Part shown: positions 1 through 11,368 of the stretch, one piece after another
How positions within the stretch are numbered: the stretch's first letter is position 1
Layout of the letters: the number at the start of each line of letters is the position of its first letter
Assembly: GCA_032716605.1 (NCBI GenBank)
Contig: CM064519.1
Coordinates: 22,459,688 to 22,523,687 of the forward strand
DNA length: 64,000 nucleotides
Direction of reading: 5' to 3'
From: Paralithodes platypus
Lineage: Eukaryota; Arthropoda; Malacostraca; Decapoda; Lithodidae
Notes under the pieces: generated by a model
Told to the model about the DNA's origin: nothing
Database searches by the model: none
The model's input: only the letters and a program-made list of their open reading frames with translations
Translations under genes and position numbers: made by a program

Positions 1-509
1 ACAAAAAATATTAATTCTACTGTACATAGATTTTCAGCAACAAGAATTATGTTTAGTACAATCTATTATATCTCAATATAAAGAGGAAAGGCCAATCTAC
101 ATTATTACAGTAGCAAAACCTATAAGAAAGTAAATATACATCGATAAATCTGATCCAGACTAAATTTGTGCTGTTTTTCCAATATCTTTCTACTTCGCAC
201 CATCGTAAATAAAACCTTTCAGCGCCAACAATAGATTTTTCCATATGAATTGCCAAGTATTTTCACACTTTTCAAAAATGCAATTAGAATTTGTCTATCG
301 CCAATATTTTTGTATAAATGAATATAATAACACAAGTGCATACAATTGCGGTTCATGGCCTCATATACAGTAGCTTACATTATTCTCGTTTTATTTTCTT
401 GAAAGGTGATTTAGAGCTAATAAATTATGGTGATACGTATACTGAGGTTAATGGTATGAGGAAGAGTATATAACAAACCAAAATTCCCTAATCCTAATAT
501 TTAATTTTT
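1..509. repeat. AT-rich stretch; 191-500 is a dispersed repeat
   Basis: No gene is seen. Bases from about 191 to 500 resemble 13774-13993 in the same orientation, with shared landmarks cttcgcacc.tcgtaaat, ggtgatttagagct and atggtatgaggaag. This is an unnamed interspersed repeat with two copies in the window. No coding frame or terminal repeats were recognised. Confidence 0.6.
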
Positions 510-1838
510 ATCTATCTATCTATCTATTGCCAGATGCCACGGTCCGCAAAGGAGTGGCCACGAATGAATCGCCCCCATGCACCTCTGTCTCCAGTCAGTC
601 GACGCCCCTCCTTCTATCCAACACCGCTTTCACACATATACTTCTTGACTCCATTCTTCCACCTCTCTCGGTCTACCTATCCCTCTCTGTCCCTCCACTT
701 CACTCTCATACACTCTCTTGGTCATTCTCTCGCTTCCCATACGTTCCACATGGCCAAACCATCTCAAGGTGTTCCTTTTCACACTTTCCAGCACAACTAC
801 ATCTACACCACACCGCTCTCGTAACTCTTCATTCGTCTGTCTATCCCTCCATGTAACTCCGCATGCGCTTCTTAAGTAACTCATTTCCGCCCCTCTCACT
901 CTTAGTTTGTGTCTCTCCAACAACGTCCATGCTTCACTCCCGTGAGTCAATGTTGGGATTACCACACTATCATGCAAGGAGTTCTTTACATCCATGCTGA
1001 TCACCCTATTTCATGTTGCTTTCAGAATTCCTACAACCCTCTTCCCCTGTTGCACCCTCTCCCTCCATACTCCCATCTTTAATCAACACACTGCCCAAGT
1101 ACTTAAAGAGCTGACATTCTCCAAAACCTAGCCGTTCAACCTCACCTCACACATACCCGTTTCAAAGAACATAACCTTACTCTTCCCCGCATTTACTTTC
1201 AGATTCCGTTTTTCACAAATTGTTCCTAAAATATTACCAGACCTTGTAACTCCCACTCACTATTACTCGTCAGAACTGTTTTGTCAACAAATAGCAGTAC
1301 AGGCAACTTCCACTTTATTTCCTTCCCTTATCAGCGGTACACCAACATTCACTGCTCTTCCTTGTATTTCTTTCATGACTCCATCCATATATACTGTATA
1401 TGAACAACTGTATATTGAACAACCATGGGGACATCACACTCCCTTGCTTTAACCCAACATTCAGATCAAAGAACTCGCTCTGTTCATTCTCCACACAGAC
1501 TGCCGCTTTTGCACCCTCATACATGCTCTTCACCGCTTTCAGCAACATGCCAGCTACTCTGCATATTCTCAATACTTTCCACAGACCTCTTTGCCTTCTC
1601 CAAGGCCATAAAGGCAGCAACAACTTTTGTCCCTTCTCCAGATATTTCTCCATAACACATTTCAAGGCAAAAATCTGGTTTACACATCCTCTTCCTTTCC
1701 TAAACCCGCCCTGCTCCTCACCTACCCATTTCTCCGTTCTTGCTCTCACTCTCTCGATCACTACCCTATTGTACATCTTCCCTACTACGCTTAGAAGACA
1801 TATCCCCCGGTGATTATCGCACACTCCTCTCTTGCATG
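510..1838 (-). mobile_element. RTE-like LINE fragment, GATA-tailed family, decayed
   Basis: Minus-strand frames match the copy at 9013-10817: reverse-transcriptase pieces (GICLLSVVGKMYNRVVIERV, then FRKGRGCVNQIF, then LKQGSVMSPWLFN) and the C-terminal region (SEAWTLLERHKL, GVTWRDRQTNEEL, LRWFGHVERM). Frameshifts and stops break the frame near 1000-1320 and elsewhere. The 3' end at 510-530 is a (TAGA)n tail, as in the other copy. The endonuclease part is absent, so this is a 5'-truncated dead copy. The RTE-like assignment rests on the C-terminal SEAWT/WFGH region, which resembles that of BovB/RTE elements. Confidence 0.8.
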
Positions 1839-1905
1839 GATGCAAGTCCATGAATGTGGAGGGAGCTGCACCAAGGGGTGGACAAAGAAAGTGGATGTGA
1901 ATATA
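1839..1905 (+). mobile_element. Short LINE C-terminal fragment (TGTA-tailed family)
   Basis: A piece of about 65 bp matches the SMNVEGAAPRG-x-x-RK segment seen at 6196-6245 and 30670-30715. It is fused directly to the minus-strand LINE on its left. Confidence 0.55.
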
Positions 1906-1916
1906 GTCTGTAACTA

Positions 1917-2158
1917 GAGGGGCAGATGGTAGAGCGCATACCTCCGCTTATGCTGGTCTTCTGGATCTGGGTTCCAGGATATGATCCGGATCACCTTCTA
2001 AATTGAATCACTTCTTCCTTGGCACATATCCTATCCACCCACCAAATTTCGTGGAAATTGGTCCTAAACTTTGTGAGATATCTTGAAGACAGATAGACAA
2101 TCAAACGGAGGCAAATACAGTACATAACTTCCGTCCAACTTCGTTGGCGGAGGTAAAC
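1917..2158 (+). mobile_element. tRNA-derived SINE
   Basis: The head resembles a tRNA: A-box-like ggtagagcgca near 1928 and B-box-like gggttccagga near 1968. The body contains the widely shared aatttcgtggaaattggtc segment, an acagatagacaat stretch and a 3' end ttggcggaggtaaa. These 3' motifs are familiar from RTE-mobilised SINEs of many animals. Total length is about 240 bp. It is not a functional tRNA, because the cloverleaf does not close. Confidence 0.7.
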
Positions 2159-2159
2159 A

Positions 2160-3185
2160 GTGTAATCCGCTCAATTAAGTGCTAGTATTCACATTGTAAA
2201 TGCAACACTGGTCAACTGCACTTGATGTCCGACATTGCAGAGGAGGATTGGGAGTTGTGGGGGTGAGTGTCAAATACAGTAACAACCTGCTCAGTGTTGG
2301 ATCAATACTGGGCCTCCCGCGTACAACTTTCCAACGCTACCACCTACTCCACACCGAAAAATCAGTTGATACACTGATGTACTATTATGAAAAACTGATA
2401 AAGCCACAAGACAAAAATACTGTGTTTCACTAGTCATGTTCATAGTCTCAATTTTACCAAAAAATCCAGAATTGTCACAAATGTACCTTACGTATTATAA
2501 TAATACTTTCAGGTGATTTTATTTAGTTGTCCTCTTCTTACAGTACTGTACAGTATCTTTACAATATTCTGCATCAAAATTATCTGCCATTCAAATTGTT
2601 GTTTAATGTAAAACAAAAAATCAGAGATGTTCAAGGACTCCAACAACACATTTACAATACTCTAAAATAACATTATTATACTAAGTTAGAAGAAATATTT
2701 AAAGTTGTTAAGAATACTCCAAATAGCCCAAGTGAATCCATGCTGTATAAGCAAAGCTAATATAAATTTGCACATAGCAGTAAGTACTGTTAATGTGTAA
2801 AACAACAACGCGAAAACTCCTCATTAGAAAATACGCATAGCAAGAAGTTAACTCTTATAAAGTAATATAGCACACAAGAGGTTGAGTTTAGACAGTCCGG
2901 TTATATACAATTACAGTATACCACAAATCACCCCAATAGGAACTTTTACATGAGCAGATAGTCTGTCTGAAATGTGTGATCAAAGGGTAGACACCAGGCA
3001 CAGGGGCCATCGAGGCCATCCAAAATCCTTACAAAGGCTCATCAATGCCATCCAAGATCGACAAGTAGAAACAGGATATTAGATGGACCCTATGACCCCC
3101 TATACCTAGTTTTGATTATATTGTTCAGACAACAGGCCACAAGTATGAAGTCTCTTTAAAAAGGGGGCACACCTCGTTTATTTTT
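2160..3185. other. No gene recognised
   Basis: AT-rich intergenic-type sequence with scattered TACAGTA/ACTGTA words. The open frame at 2200-2433 on the plus strand has no recognisable domain and is probably chance. Confidence 0.5.
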
Positions 3186-3191
3186 TTCCTC

Positions 3192-3480
3192 TCTCCCTCT
3201 CTCTCCATTTGGCTTCATTCAGCCTACTGTTTTAAGACATTTGTCCCCATCCAGGTGTCATTTTTTTCCTGGCAAGCGGTAGCAAGCCAGCTAATTTTTG
3301 ATACTGCAGCAGGCTAAACTTGTACATTTTTTTATAGAAAAATGTGTCCGGCGAAGCCGGATTTCTCCATATAATGCTGGCTCGCTATTGCTCGCCAGGA
3401 ATAAATCGACACCTGGATGGGGATGTCTTAAAACAGTAGGCTGAATGGGGCTGAATGGATACAAACTAGAGAGAGAGAGA
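3192..3480. repeat. Foldback element, arms about 100 bp
   Basis: Bases 3192-3296 are repeated as an imperfect reverse complement at 3372-3478; shared landmarks are ttcagcctactgttttaaga and ccatccaggtgtc with its complement. The loop of about 75 bp holds a small hairpin (tccggcgaagccgga). A related half-copy occurs at 48207-48320. Probably a foldback MITE. Confidence 0.75.
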
Positions 3481-4514
3481 AAATGAGAGACATAGCAACT
3501 CAAAGTCCAAGGGGGGTGGGGGGGGGGGCCAAACCCTAAGAGAGACCTACTGTATGTTACTACAGGTATATACTCCTTATGAGGTAATTGTTGAAGGTCC
3601 GACTTAACTGCTTGTGTGGCTGACATGGATTAACAGGTTGGTGGTCCATAGGGTAAGAGGCCATAGCACTAGTCTCAAGGTTGTGGGATGGAGCCCTGAT
3701 GAGTGTAAATAAAATGGTTCACTTCAGTCTCTCTGGAAAATACTGGCTCTTATCTTAACTCCATCAATCAGACCACAATATTCATTCTTCGCTAATACTA
3801 CAACCTCAGGATATTACTGTACTCAATTTAGGAAGAATCTCAAGGGAAGAAATGGTTAAAGAATATCTATTAGAACCCTCAAACAGACAGGTCCTTTTTA
3901 AGTTGAATAAATTCATCTATAAGTACTGTAGTCAGAATAAAACATAAATTAGCATTATCTGATTGAAAGAGCTACAACTCTTATTACACCTCATTATAAA
4001 CTCTCTAAATAGTTTATATGGCTTTACTTAGTAAAAGGCCATACATGCTTGGATCAGGCTTTTTCACTTGATGATCATAACATTTGTGCTCTACTGTTGA
4101 TAAAGCCAACTTTTTCCATAATAATGTAGAATAAGAAAAGGGAAAACAAAACAGATAAAAAGTGTACTTTATACATTTCTAGGTAAAGTAGTTTCATGAT
4201 ATGCACAGTACTGTATAGAAGATGGACATTTCAATCATAAAACATAATTATCTGAGAAACTAGTTGAAAGAGACAACAAGTGCAACTTTCCGTATAAATC
4301 ATGTAACACTGGTATCCTATAAAAAGTAGTGAATATGAAAGTTAAAACAAAAATAACAGTAAAGCTGATAAAAAAACAAGCTGCTATTAATGGTGGCAAA
4401 TTCCAAATGTCTGCTGCAGCTAATTTATACAAGGGTGAAATTTACAAAATTCTGAATATATAATCTGGATGGACAGTCATAATCATGAGAAATACAAAGC
4501 TTGATTATTTAGTA
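3481..4514. other. No gene recognised
   Basis: AT-rich sequence with a short G-run at 3517-3529. A possible SINE-like piece at 3630-3720 is too unclear to call. Confidence 0.45.
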
Positions 4515-5100
4515 CAGTGTTCCTTCCAAGTACGCGCAATTTAACTATGCGATATCATAAGTATGCAGCAACCAGAATTGATGCAACAAATTCAAAAGAA
4601 CACAAATTTCAAAAGTACATTGGCCCTGGCGGAATGCAATGCTCATGCGCCAGGCAGCCATGTTGGAGTGATATCACGGCGCTTCCTCTCTCCCCACCAG
4701 TCAGCATCCTCCATTGTGTCGAAGGAAATCCCACGTCCTTTGGTATTTAACGTTTCGTTTGATAACAATGGAGCCCTCCGAACCCCCTCCACCTGTCCAT
4801 CCCAACCCTGCTACAACCTCGGATGGCGTGAAACGTAATCGTCAGGTTAAGGTTATGGAAATAAACAAGAAAAAAAAAAAAAAAAAAAAATCTTGATCAA
4901 CTGGAGAAGGGTGCTGAAGCATGCCTTTACGAAGTGAACGAGTCCACCATTACAACAATCAAGTCAAACAAAGAGAACATTCTGAAATGCTACGAAAATT
5001 CCACACAAGCCCGCCACACAATCAAACATGTAAGGAAATCAACCCTAGAGAGAGGAAAGACAGAGAAGTTATTGTCTATGTCCCCCAGGGGGTAAAGGGG
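4515..5100 (+). mobile_element. Tigger/pogo transposon remnant (left end)
   Basis: A TA dinucleotide is followed at 4515 by a Tigger-like end (CAGTGTTCC, then AAGTACGCGCAA and TATGCG). Plus-strand frames then show SDGVKRNRQVKVMEI, LDQLEKG, VNESTITTIKSNKENILKC and a kept IKHVRKSTLERGKTEKLLS. This is the N-terminal CENP-B-type helix-turn-helix region of Tigger transposases. A run of about 20 A at 4870-4890 breaks the frame in the middle of the DNA-binding domain. No catalytic domain or right end was found. Confidence 0.65.
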
Positions 5101-5169
5101 CCTTCATCTAATGGTGGAGGGGAAAAAGAATATGCCTCACGCATCATACTGCGTGTCGTACAAGGCGAC

Positions 5170-5775
5170 TAATAGGGGGATGGCGATAGACTTGTGGACC
5201 AACAGCCATTACTATGCAATAAAGTCTTTATCTTCGCACTGTCTTGGTATGGCACTGCCGATTGCATGTTGGAGCAGGACTTTATTGTTCTATAGTCTAA
5301 ATTGCCTAATATACAGTAGAGTCTTGTTATGGTGCTGTCTTTTTGTAACACTGTTAAGGCTGGTGTGGTTGCAGATACTGCAGGTGCAAGTGCTGCAGGG
5401 GGACTCTGTTGAGTCTTGCTGAGGCACGGTTAGCACTATACCAACATCAGCCACAGTGATGACTTGGTGGGGCAGTGCTGTGACAGGACTTTATTGTACT
5501 ACAGTACACTCCAACTACTGAAAGGCAACCCCGTCTGAGCTGTTACAATGCATATAATGGAAAAATGACGCTAAACCATTGTATGTATGTACAGCTACTG
5601 CCGAATGTCGCTACGCGTTTCACCTTCATTCACACTTGCTTATTTACTCATTTTGCATATACTGTACATGAATCAATACTATATGGCACTATTTTATAAA
5701 CGATTTCACAACTATAATAACCCACCACCATAACATGAGATATACAGTATCGATATAAACAACACTCAATGACTT
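5170..5775. other. No gene recognised
   Basis: Sequence with repeated tgcaggtgc-type and TACAGTA words. No domain, and no clear terminal repeats. Confidence 0.4.
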
Positions 5776-6495
5776 TGGCAACGAGGCACTGGAGATAGTG
5801 GACAAGTTTTGCTACTTCGGAGATATAGTACTATCTCTGCCGGTGGTGGGGCTGAGGCCGCCACTATAGCCAGAATAGGATGCAGCTGGGGAAAGCTTAG
5901 AGAATTTTTGCACTACTCACCATGAGAAGACTCCCTCTCCCCTTGCGTTAGAAGCGCAATGACATATGCTTCAGAAACGTGGTCTGTCAAAGCGGATGAT
6001 ATCAACAGAATGGAACGCAATGAGATGAGAATGGTGAGATGGATGTGTGGTGTCAAATTGCAAGATAGGATATCAAGGGAAGAGCTAAAGAGAAGGTTAG
6101 GTATCAAGCGTATCAGTGATGTGATGCGTACTAGCAGGCTTGGATGGTTTGGACATGTGGAGAGGATGTATGAACAAAGCTGGGTGAAAAGATGCAAGTC
6201 CATGAATATGGAGGGAGCTGCACCTAGGGGCGAACCAAGAAAGACGTGGGATTGGACTTTGCGATCTGATCTTAAATCAAAGAACCTGACAAGTGAGACA
6301 GCTCTTAACAGGGTTGCCTGGAACGCCGCCATTAGGACATGAGACCAGAACCGCATTTTGTGTGGAGCACTCAGTCTTTAAATTTATGCAGCTCTTAACA
6401 GGGTTGCCTGGAATGCCGCCATTAGGACGTGAGACCAGAACCGCATTTTGTGTGGAGCACTCGGTCTTTAAATTTGTGTATGTATGTATGTATAT
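5776..6495 (+). mobile_element. LINE 3' end, TGTA-tailed family
   Basis: Plus-strand frames encode EALEIVDKFCYFGD and then 5959-6342 TYASETWSVKADDINRMERN, MRMVRWMCGVKLQDRIS, RLGWFGHVERMYEQSW, ending WNAAIRT. This is the C-terminal domain of an RTE-like non-LTR retrotransposon. The 3'UTR unit is present twice in tandem (about 6299-6386 and 6387-6477), then a (TGTA)n tail. The 5' part, including the reverse transcriptase, is missing. Confidence 0.8.
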
Positions 6496-7680
6496 ATGTA
6501 CAAGTCGTGGCGAAAGTAGCCTGCGCGTCAATTACTGTAGGACACAGCGATTTTCTTTTATATTTTGGTCACCTTCCATGATGGCGGCTAGATGAGAACA
6601 GATGTTGCCACCTAGTTTTGTGCTTAGTGTCACTGCGGTCGCCCACAAACCATAAACTTAGTCCGCGCGCTATTCAAAGGCTCTATATAGAGTGATGCCC
6701 CATATGAGGTCACCCGGGTGCCGTGGAGCAAACACGGTGTGAACTCATAAGAGGCCAACCGGGTCTGTAGGGATAATGCTGCCAAAATCAGTAAAGTAAA
6801 GTGTCTTCCTTTGACTTAAATAATATTGAATACTGAGCAATAAAATACAGTACTGTACTGTACTAAGTACCTGTATTAAGAATTAATACTGTTCTTCAAT
6901 ACAGAGCTGTCCTGTAAACTAGTGCAGTTCTGTATAACATGACAACCACAAAAGGTTTCAAGTATTTACTGTGGTAACGGAAATCACTGGGTGTAAACCA
7001 TATTAGATGTAAGTAAGGGTATGATACCTTATCAATGGCTAAAAGGTGGCAAGGTGGTGCTGGAGCCAAGGGATCCTAAATAACTGTGTGATCCAGTTGG
7101 GGATTCCCTTATTACACTATTAAAACTTCCTCCAATGGCTGACCAAATATCACACATGCATGCATGATATATTATACTGTACCTTGATTTCTTGTATTCA
7201 GGCTAACACTATAAAACTTTATCAAGCCCAGGAGAGGCTTTTTATAGTCAAAGTGTCAAACAGTTAAATATAAGCTAAATTGCTGAAAAAGGAAGACATA
7301 TTCACCTACTGTACTTATATTTAATAGAGTATAATGTACATGCATGACAAACCAGCATATCAACATTTACCAAGACTGGCATGAAAAAATGGCATAATCA
7401 CACAAGAGCTTTTAAGGTAATTTTTGTTTATGGCTAAAATAGTAAAAATGTATGTCAGTACTGTACTGTATTCGTAATAACAGTATCTTTTGCACTGATA
7501 TCAGAAACTAAACCGAAGGTAGATTATTGTAAGTAACTGAATCCCTATGCAACTACAGTATAATTTAGAAATTGTCAGACCAGAAAGTTTGCTAAAAGAA
7601 TGTTATAGGAGAAATTGCTTGTGTGATACTGGCTATTCTCAACATTATACACATAACATTGAGAAAACAGCATAACATAC
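6496..7680. other. No gene recognised; expected site of missing RCBTB exons
   Basis: Rich in ACTGTA/TACAGTA words. The minus strand was read for the second half of the BTB domain that should follow exon 8; no such segment was seen here or further left. Confidence 0.5.
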
Positions 7681-7805
7681 TCTAGGTTATTTTCCTTCCA
7701 GTGCTCCTGAAACATGCTACGGAAGTACTGGCATCGGATCTTCAAGACGGCTCGGTGAGCTCGAATGCGCCTCTCGTCCACCACAAACACAACATCAGCC
7801 GTTTC
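7681..7805 (-). CDS. RCBTB1: RCBTB-like coding exon 8 (BTB domain start)
   Basis: Acceptor cttcag at 7806-7807, donor GA|GTATGT at 7680. The 125-nt exon encodes residues 367-407 plus two bases of codon 408. It carries the first half of a BTB/POZ fold: ETADVVFVVDERRIRAHRAV, then LKIRCQYFRSMF and QEHWKE. The D-V-x-F-x-V, A-H-R-A-V-L and Y-F-R-S-M-F motifs are diagnostic of BTB, the domain used for dimerisation and cullin-3 binding. The frame then runs into the intron and meets stops. The second half of the BTB domain and the C-terminal helices were looked for in 1-7680 on the minus strand and not found. Confidence 0.93.
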
Positions 7806-8104
7806 CTGAAGTTCACAAATTTGTTAGTAGCCACTGTGTATCTAAAGTAGTGCTTTATACTAATATATCTCATCCACTCTCAGAGCGACAATAATCTATT
7901 GGTAGCCACTTTTGCGGCCAAACCAATGTCTGCTAGACATTGCACTTAAATTCTCTACTAAGTACGTTTTACACACGCTGAGAACAGTACTGTATATGAA
8001 AAAAGAAAACCTTATGCAGGTAAGAAAAGAAAAATAATTCAGCCAACTAAGACTCTACAATCTTAGGATCTTATCAGCACATGTGTCACTCCGAGGTATC
8101 TGTG

Positions 8105-8505
8105 CAGTGCCATAGCTATGAGATATGAATGGTGAGATAGGTGTGTGGGGCCAGGCTGCAGGATAGAATAACAAATGATGAGCTGAGGAGATGTTTAGGT
8201 ATAAAGAGTATTAGCGAGGAGATGCGTACAAGTAGACTGGGATGGTATGGGCATGTGGAGAGAATAGATGAACAAAATTGGGTGAAAAGATGTACTGTAG
8301 GTCTGTGATTGTGGAGGGAGCTGCACCAAGGGTGGACCGAGGAAGACCTGGGATCGGACTATACGTACCGATCTCAAATCCAAAAACTTGACAAGTGAAG
8401 CAGCCCTTAACAGGGTTGCCTGGAATGCCGCCATTAGGACAAGAGACTGAAACTGCACGTATGTGTGGAACACTCATTCTTAAAATGTTATGTATGATGT
8501 ATGTA
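8105..8505 (+). mobile_element. LINE 3' end, TGTA-tailed family
   Basis: Degraded plus-strand copy of the C-terminal domain also found at 5959-6342. Frames give RCVGPGCRIE-like, EEMRTSRLGWYGHVERIDEQN-type and a final LTSEAALNRVAWNAAIRT-type segment, followed by the shared 3'UTR and a short tgtatgatgtatgt tail. The insertion lies inside intron 7, less than 50 bp from the degraded exon 7 duplicate. Confidence 0.75.
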
Positions 8506-8531
8506 ACATACCGCCCCTATTGGGAAAAGCC

Positions 8532-8592
8532 TTATTGCTTGAGCCTTGGTGCCAGTAGCCTACTTCATCATCGAAAGCGAGAGCTATGCCAA
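8532..8592 (-). pseudogene. Degraded partial duplicate of exon 7 3' end
   Basis: Minus-strand bases around 8592-8532 align with the end of exon 7 and about 33 nt of the following intron at roughly three quarters identity by eye. The coding piece corresponding to MALALDDE is present with substitutions, a GT follows at the equivalent donor position, and the intronic caccaagg motif is also shared. No acceptor or upstream exon part is recognisable, so it is inferred to be a small tandem-duplication relic rather than a usable exon. Confidence 0.6.
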
Positions 8593-8717
8593 TAGCAAGA
8601 ATATACCTCTCAAAATTCTATTTTATACTATAATTACTATAATATAAAACAGGTATGAAAATAATGGCCTCTAGTGATAAACTTTGTAATGCCTGAACCT
8701 TGGTGGGTGAAGTGTAC

Positions 8718-8875
8718 CTCATCATCGAGAGCGAGAGCCATGGACTGTGCTAGAGATGACCGTGTGAAGGATGTGATGTGTAGCGGCTGGTAGGTGACGC
8801 TAGGAGAGGCCCACAAGGCAAACACTTCATGTAGACTACCAAAACCAGTCTCCAGGGGACTCACCACACTCTGAC
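8718..8875 (-). CDS. RCBTB1: RCBTB-like coding exon 7
   Basis: Acceptor tttgcag at 8876-8877, donor GAG|GTACAC at 8717. The 158-nt exon completes codon 314 and encodes residues 315-366. After the GQSV motif shared with RCBTB1/2 comes a linker (FGSLHEVFALWASPSVTY, then TRSSLAQSMALALDDE) that connects the RCC1 propeller to the BTB domain. The F-A-x-W-A-x-P-x-V-x-x pattern matches the family, although this linker is the least conserved part of the protein. About 130 bp downstream, 8532-8592 resembles the last 24 coding bases, the donor and the first intron bases of this exon (see that entry). Confidence 0.9.
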
Positions 8876-9012
8876 CTGCAAACCAAAAAGAGAGGGATGT
8901 ACAACATAGGACGCGTCTTAGTTTAAAAGTTACCCCGGACTGAACTGAATCTTCTCATTCACTTTTAAAACCAATATTTATTTCTTGGGAGGTTCATTTT
9001 TGTTGGTCTAGG

Positions 9013-10817
9013 TTTCTATCTATCTATTGCCTGACGCCGTGATCCCCGAAGGGGTGGCCACGAACGAACCGCCCCCATGCACCTCTGTCCCCAGTCAGTC
9101 GACGCCCCTCCCCCCAACCAGCACCGCCTTCGTTCATGTAGTTCCTCACTCCATCCTTCCACCTCATATTCGGTCTACCTCTCCCCCTCTGTCCCTCCAC
9201 CTCGCTCTCGTACACCCTCTTAGTCGTTCTCTCGCTTTCCATACGTTCCATATGGCCGAACCATCTCAAGTTGTTCCTTTTCACACTTTCCAGCACATCT
9301 ACCTCCACACCACACCTCCTTCTTACTTCCTCATTAGTCTGTCTATCCCTCCATGTAACTCCGCACGCACTCCTTAAGTAATTCATTTCCACTGCTCTCA
9401 CTCTTGGTCTGAGTCTCTCAACCAACGTCCATGCTTCGCTTCCGTAAGTCAGTGTCGGGATTACCACACTGTCATGCAAGGACTTCTTCACTTCCATACT
9501 GACCACCCTATTTCTTGTTACTGCTTTTAGCGTTCCTACAACCCTCTTCCCCTGTTGTACCCTCTCCCGCACTTCTTCATCCATAGTCCCATCTTTACTC
9601 AACACACTGCCCAGATACTTAAAAGAGTTGACGATCTCCATAGCCTGACCGTTCAGCTTCACCTCACACTCTGTGACTTCACCCCTTTCGAAGACCATAA
9701 CCTTGCTCTTCCCCGTATTTACCTTCAAATTCCGTTTTTCGCACACTGTTCCAAACTCATTTACCAGACCCTGCAACTCCCATTCATTATCACTCATCAG
9801 AACTGTATCATCCGCAAACAGCAGTATAGGTAGCTTCCACTCAATTCCCTCCCTTTTCAGCGATACACCAACATCCACTGCTCTTGATAGTATTTCTTTC
9901 ATAACTCCATCCATATATACAGTAAACAACCACGGGGACATCACACACCCCTGTTTCAAACCAACATTCAGATCAAAGAACTCGCTCTGCTCACTCTCCA
10001 CACGTACTGTGCCGCCTTTGCACCCTCATACATGCTCTTCACTGCTTTCAGCAACTTGCCCTCTACTCCGTATATTCTAAGTACTTTCCACAAACCTTCT
10101 CTATCCACTCTGTCATAGGCCTTCTCCAAGTCCATAAAGGCAACATACACCTTTTGTTTCTTCTCCAGATACTTCTCCACAACACAATTCAGGGTAAAAA
10201 TCTGATCTACACATCCTCTTCCCTTCCTAAAACCTCCCTGCTCGTCGCCTATCCATTTCTCCATTCTCACTCTCACTCTCTCAATCACTACCCTACTGTA
10301 TACCTTCCCTACTACGCTTAGAAGACATATTCCTCGGTGGTTACCACACACTCCTCTTTCCCCTTTGCCCTTATATAGGGGGACTATTATGCCAGTCTTC
10401 CAGTCATCGGGTGCACTCCCCTTCTCCCATGCTAGTTTGCACATTTTCCATACCCATTCTATCACTATCTCACCACCATACCTCAACATTTCCCCACACA
10501 CTCCATCTGTTCCTGGTGCTTTCCCCAACTTCACTCTTTTCATGGCTTCCCACACTTCTGACCTCCTGATCCCCACCTCCTCCTCCACTACTTCTCTTCT
10601 TCTCCCTCCCATACCATATCCAGCTATGTTTGCTGGCTCTTCATTCCTTTCATTTAGCAACTCACTGAAGTACTCCCTCCATCTTTCGACTCTCTCTTGC
10701 TTCTCGGCTAGCATTCTCCCATTCTTATCTTTCACACCCTTACTGTTTCCCTTGCTACCTTCCCTAACTTTCTTGACTTCTTTCCAGAACAGTCTAGGTT
10801 TCATATCAACTTATTAA
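9013..10817 (-). mobile_element. RTE-like LINE, GATA-tailed family, best copy
   Basis: Two long minus-strand frames (10804-9968 and 10001-9024) cover the reverse transcriptase and C-terminal domain. Seen: KAPGTDGVCGEML, PLYKGKGERG, NHRGICLLSVVGKVYSRV, AFMDLEKAYDRVD (palm motif A), then LKQGCVMSPWLF and the catalytic FADD at residues 62-65 of the second frame, followed by SEAWTLVERLRPR, WRDRQTNEEVRRR and LRWFGHMERM. The two frames overlap with a shift near 10005, so the copy is dead by one indel. The endonuclease is missing at the 5' end. The protein ends HPFGDHGVRQ, and the 3' end is a short (ATAG)n tail at 9013-9030. The element lies in intron 6 in the same orientation as the host gene. Confidence 0.88.
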
Positions 10818-10984
10818 GCCATAATTTGTGTCTTAGACTGCACAAAGAATCAAGAATAATTATGTAATTAATGTAATAATATTGATTCAACTACTGTAAT
10901 AACAAAGTGAAATAAGTATTTAAGAAAATTCATTGGACGACAAAGATCATTTGCGATTTTGATTAATCAATTCTGACCCAAGAT

Positions 10985-11220
10985 TGAGTCGAGTTTCCCA
11001 ATCTTTTTTTTACTGAACAAGTAAGCTCTGAAACTCTCTCCCTCAATCTGTCTTGCCCTTATTCTATGACTAAATTTCCTTCAAGTTTTGTGTGTCCAGA
11101 CATTTTGACTCAAACGTACCTTGAATTCAGACCTTTGTCACTCTTTCAACTTTAAGGGAGATACTTGTTATACTGTATGCAACTTTGCCTTTTGTCTCCT
11201 TCATACACATAGAAAACAAA
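10985..11220 (+). mobile_element. LINE 3' end fragment (LWNSLP family), oldest copy
   Basis: Shares the last coding bases and 3'UTR with 55022-55440 and 61560-61880: gctctgaaactctctccct, then ttttgactcaaacgtacctt, gtcactctttcaact and gccttttgtctcc. It is more diverged than the other two copies. Lies 150 bp from exon 6. Confidence 0.65.
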
Positions 11221-11368
11221 AAGTATGCAAAGTTTATCATCAATCAGTGTAACAATTACTGCATTCACAGTTATATATAATATGGTAATACACGTACATG
11301 AAATATATAACTGAAAACAAATGAATAACTGTACTAAAACAAAACTACTAAAACAAAACTACTCAAAC

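Noticed and set aside
1917..1990. tRNA gene
   Set aside because: Promoter boxes are present, but no cloverleaf closes and the body continues into a SINE tail.
2200..2433. 77-codon plus-strand frame as a gene
   Set aside because: No domain, no splice context and no second exon recognised.
1..7680. Remaining RCBTB exons (second BTB half and C-terminus)
   Set aside because: The minus strand was read for the expected Y-x-A-F-L-x-Y-L-Y type segment; nothing convincing was seen.
9555..10817. Plus-strand frames rich in Pro, Ser and His over 9027-10817
   Set aside because: Shadows of the minus-strand reverse transcriptase of the GATA-tailed LINE.
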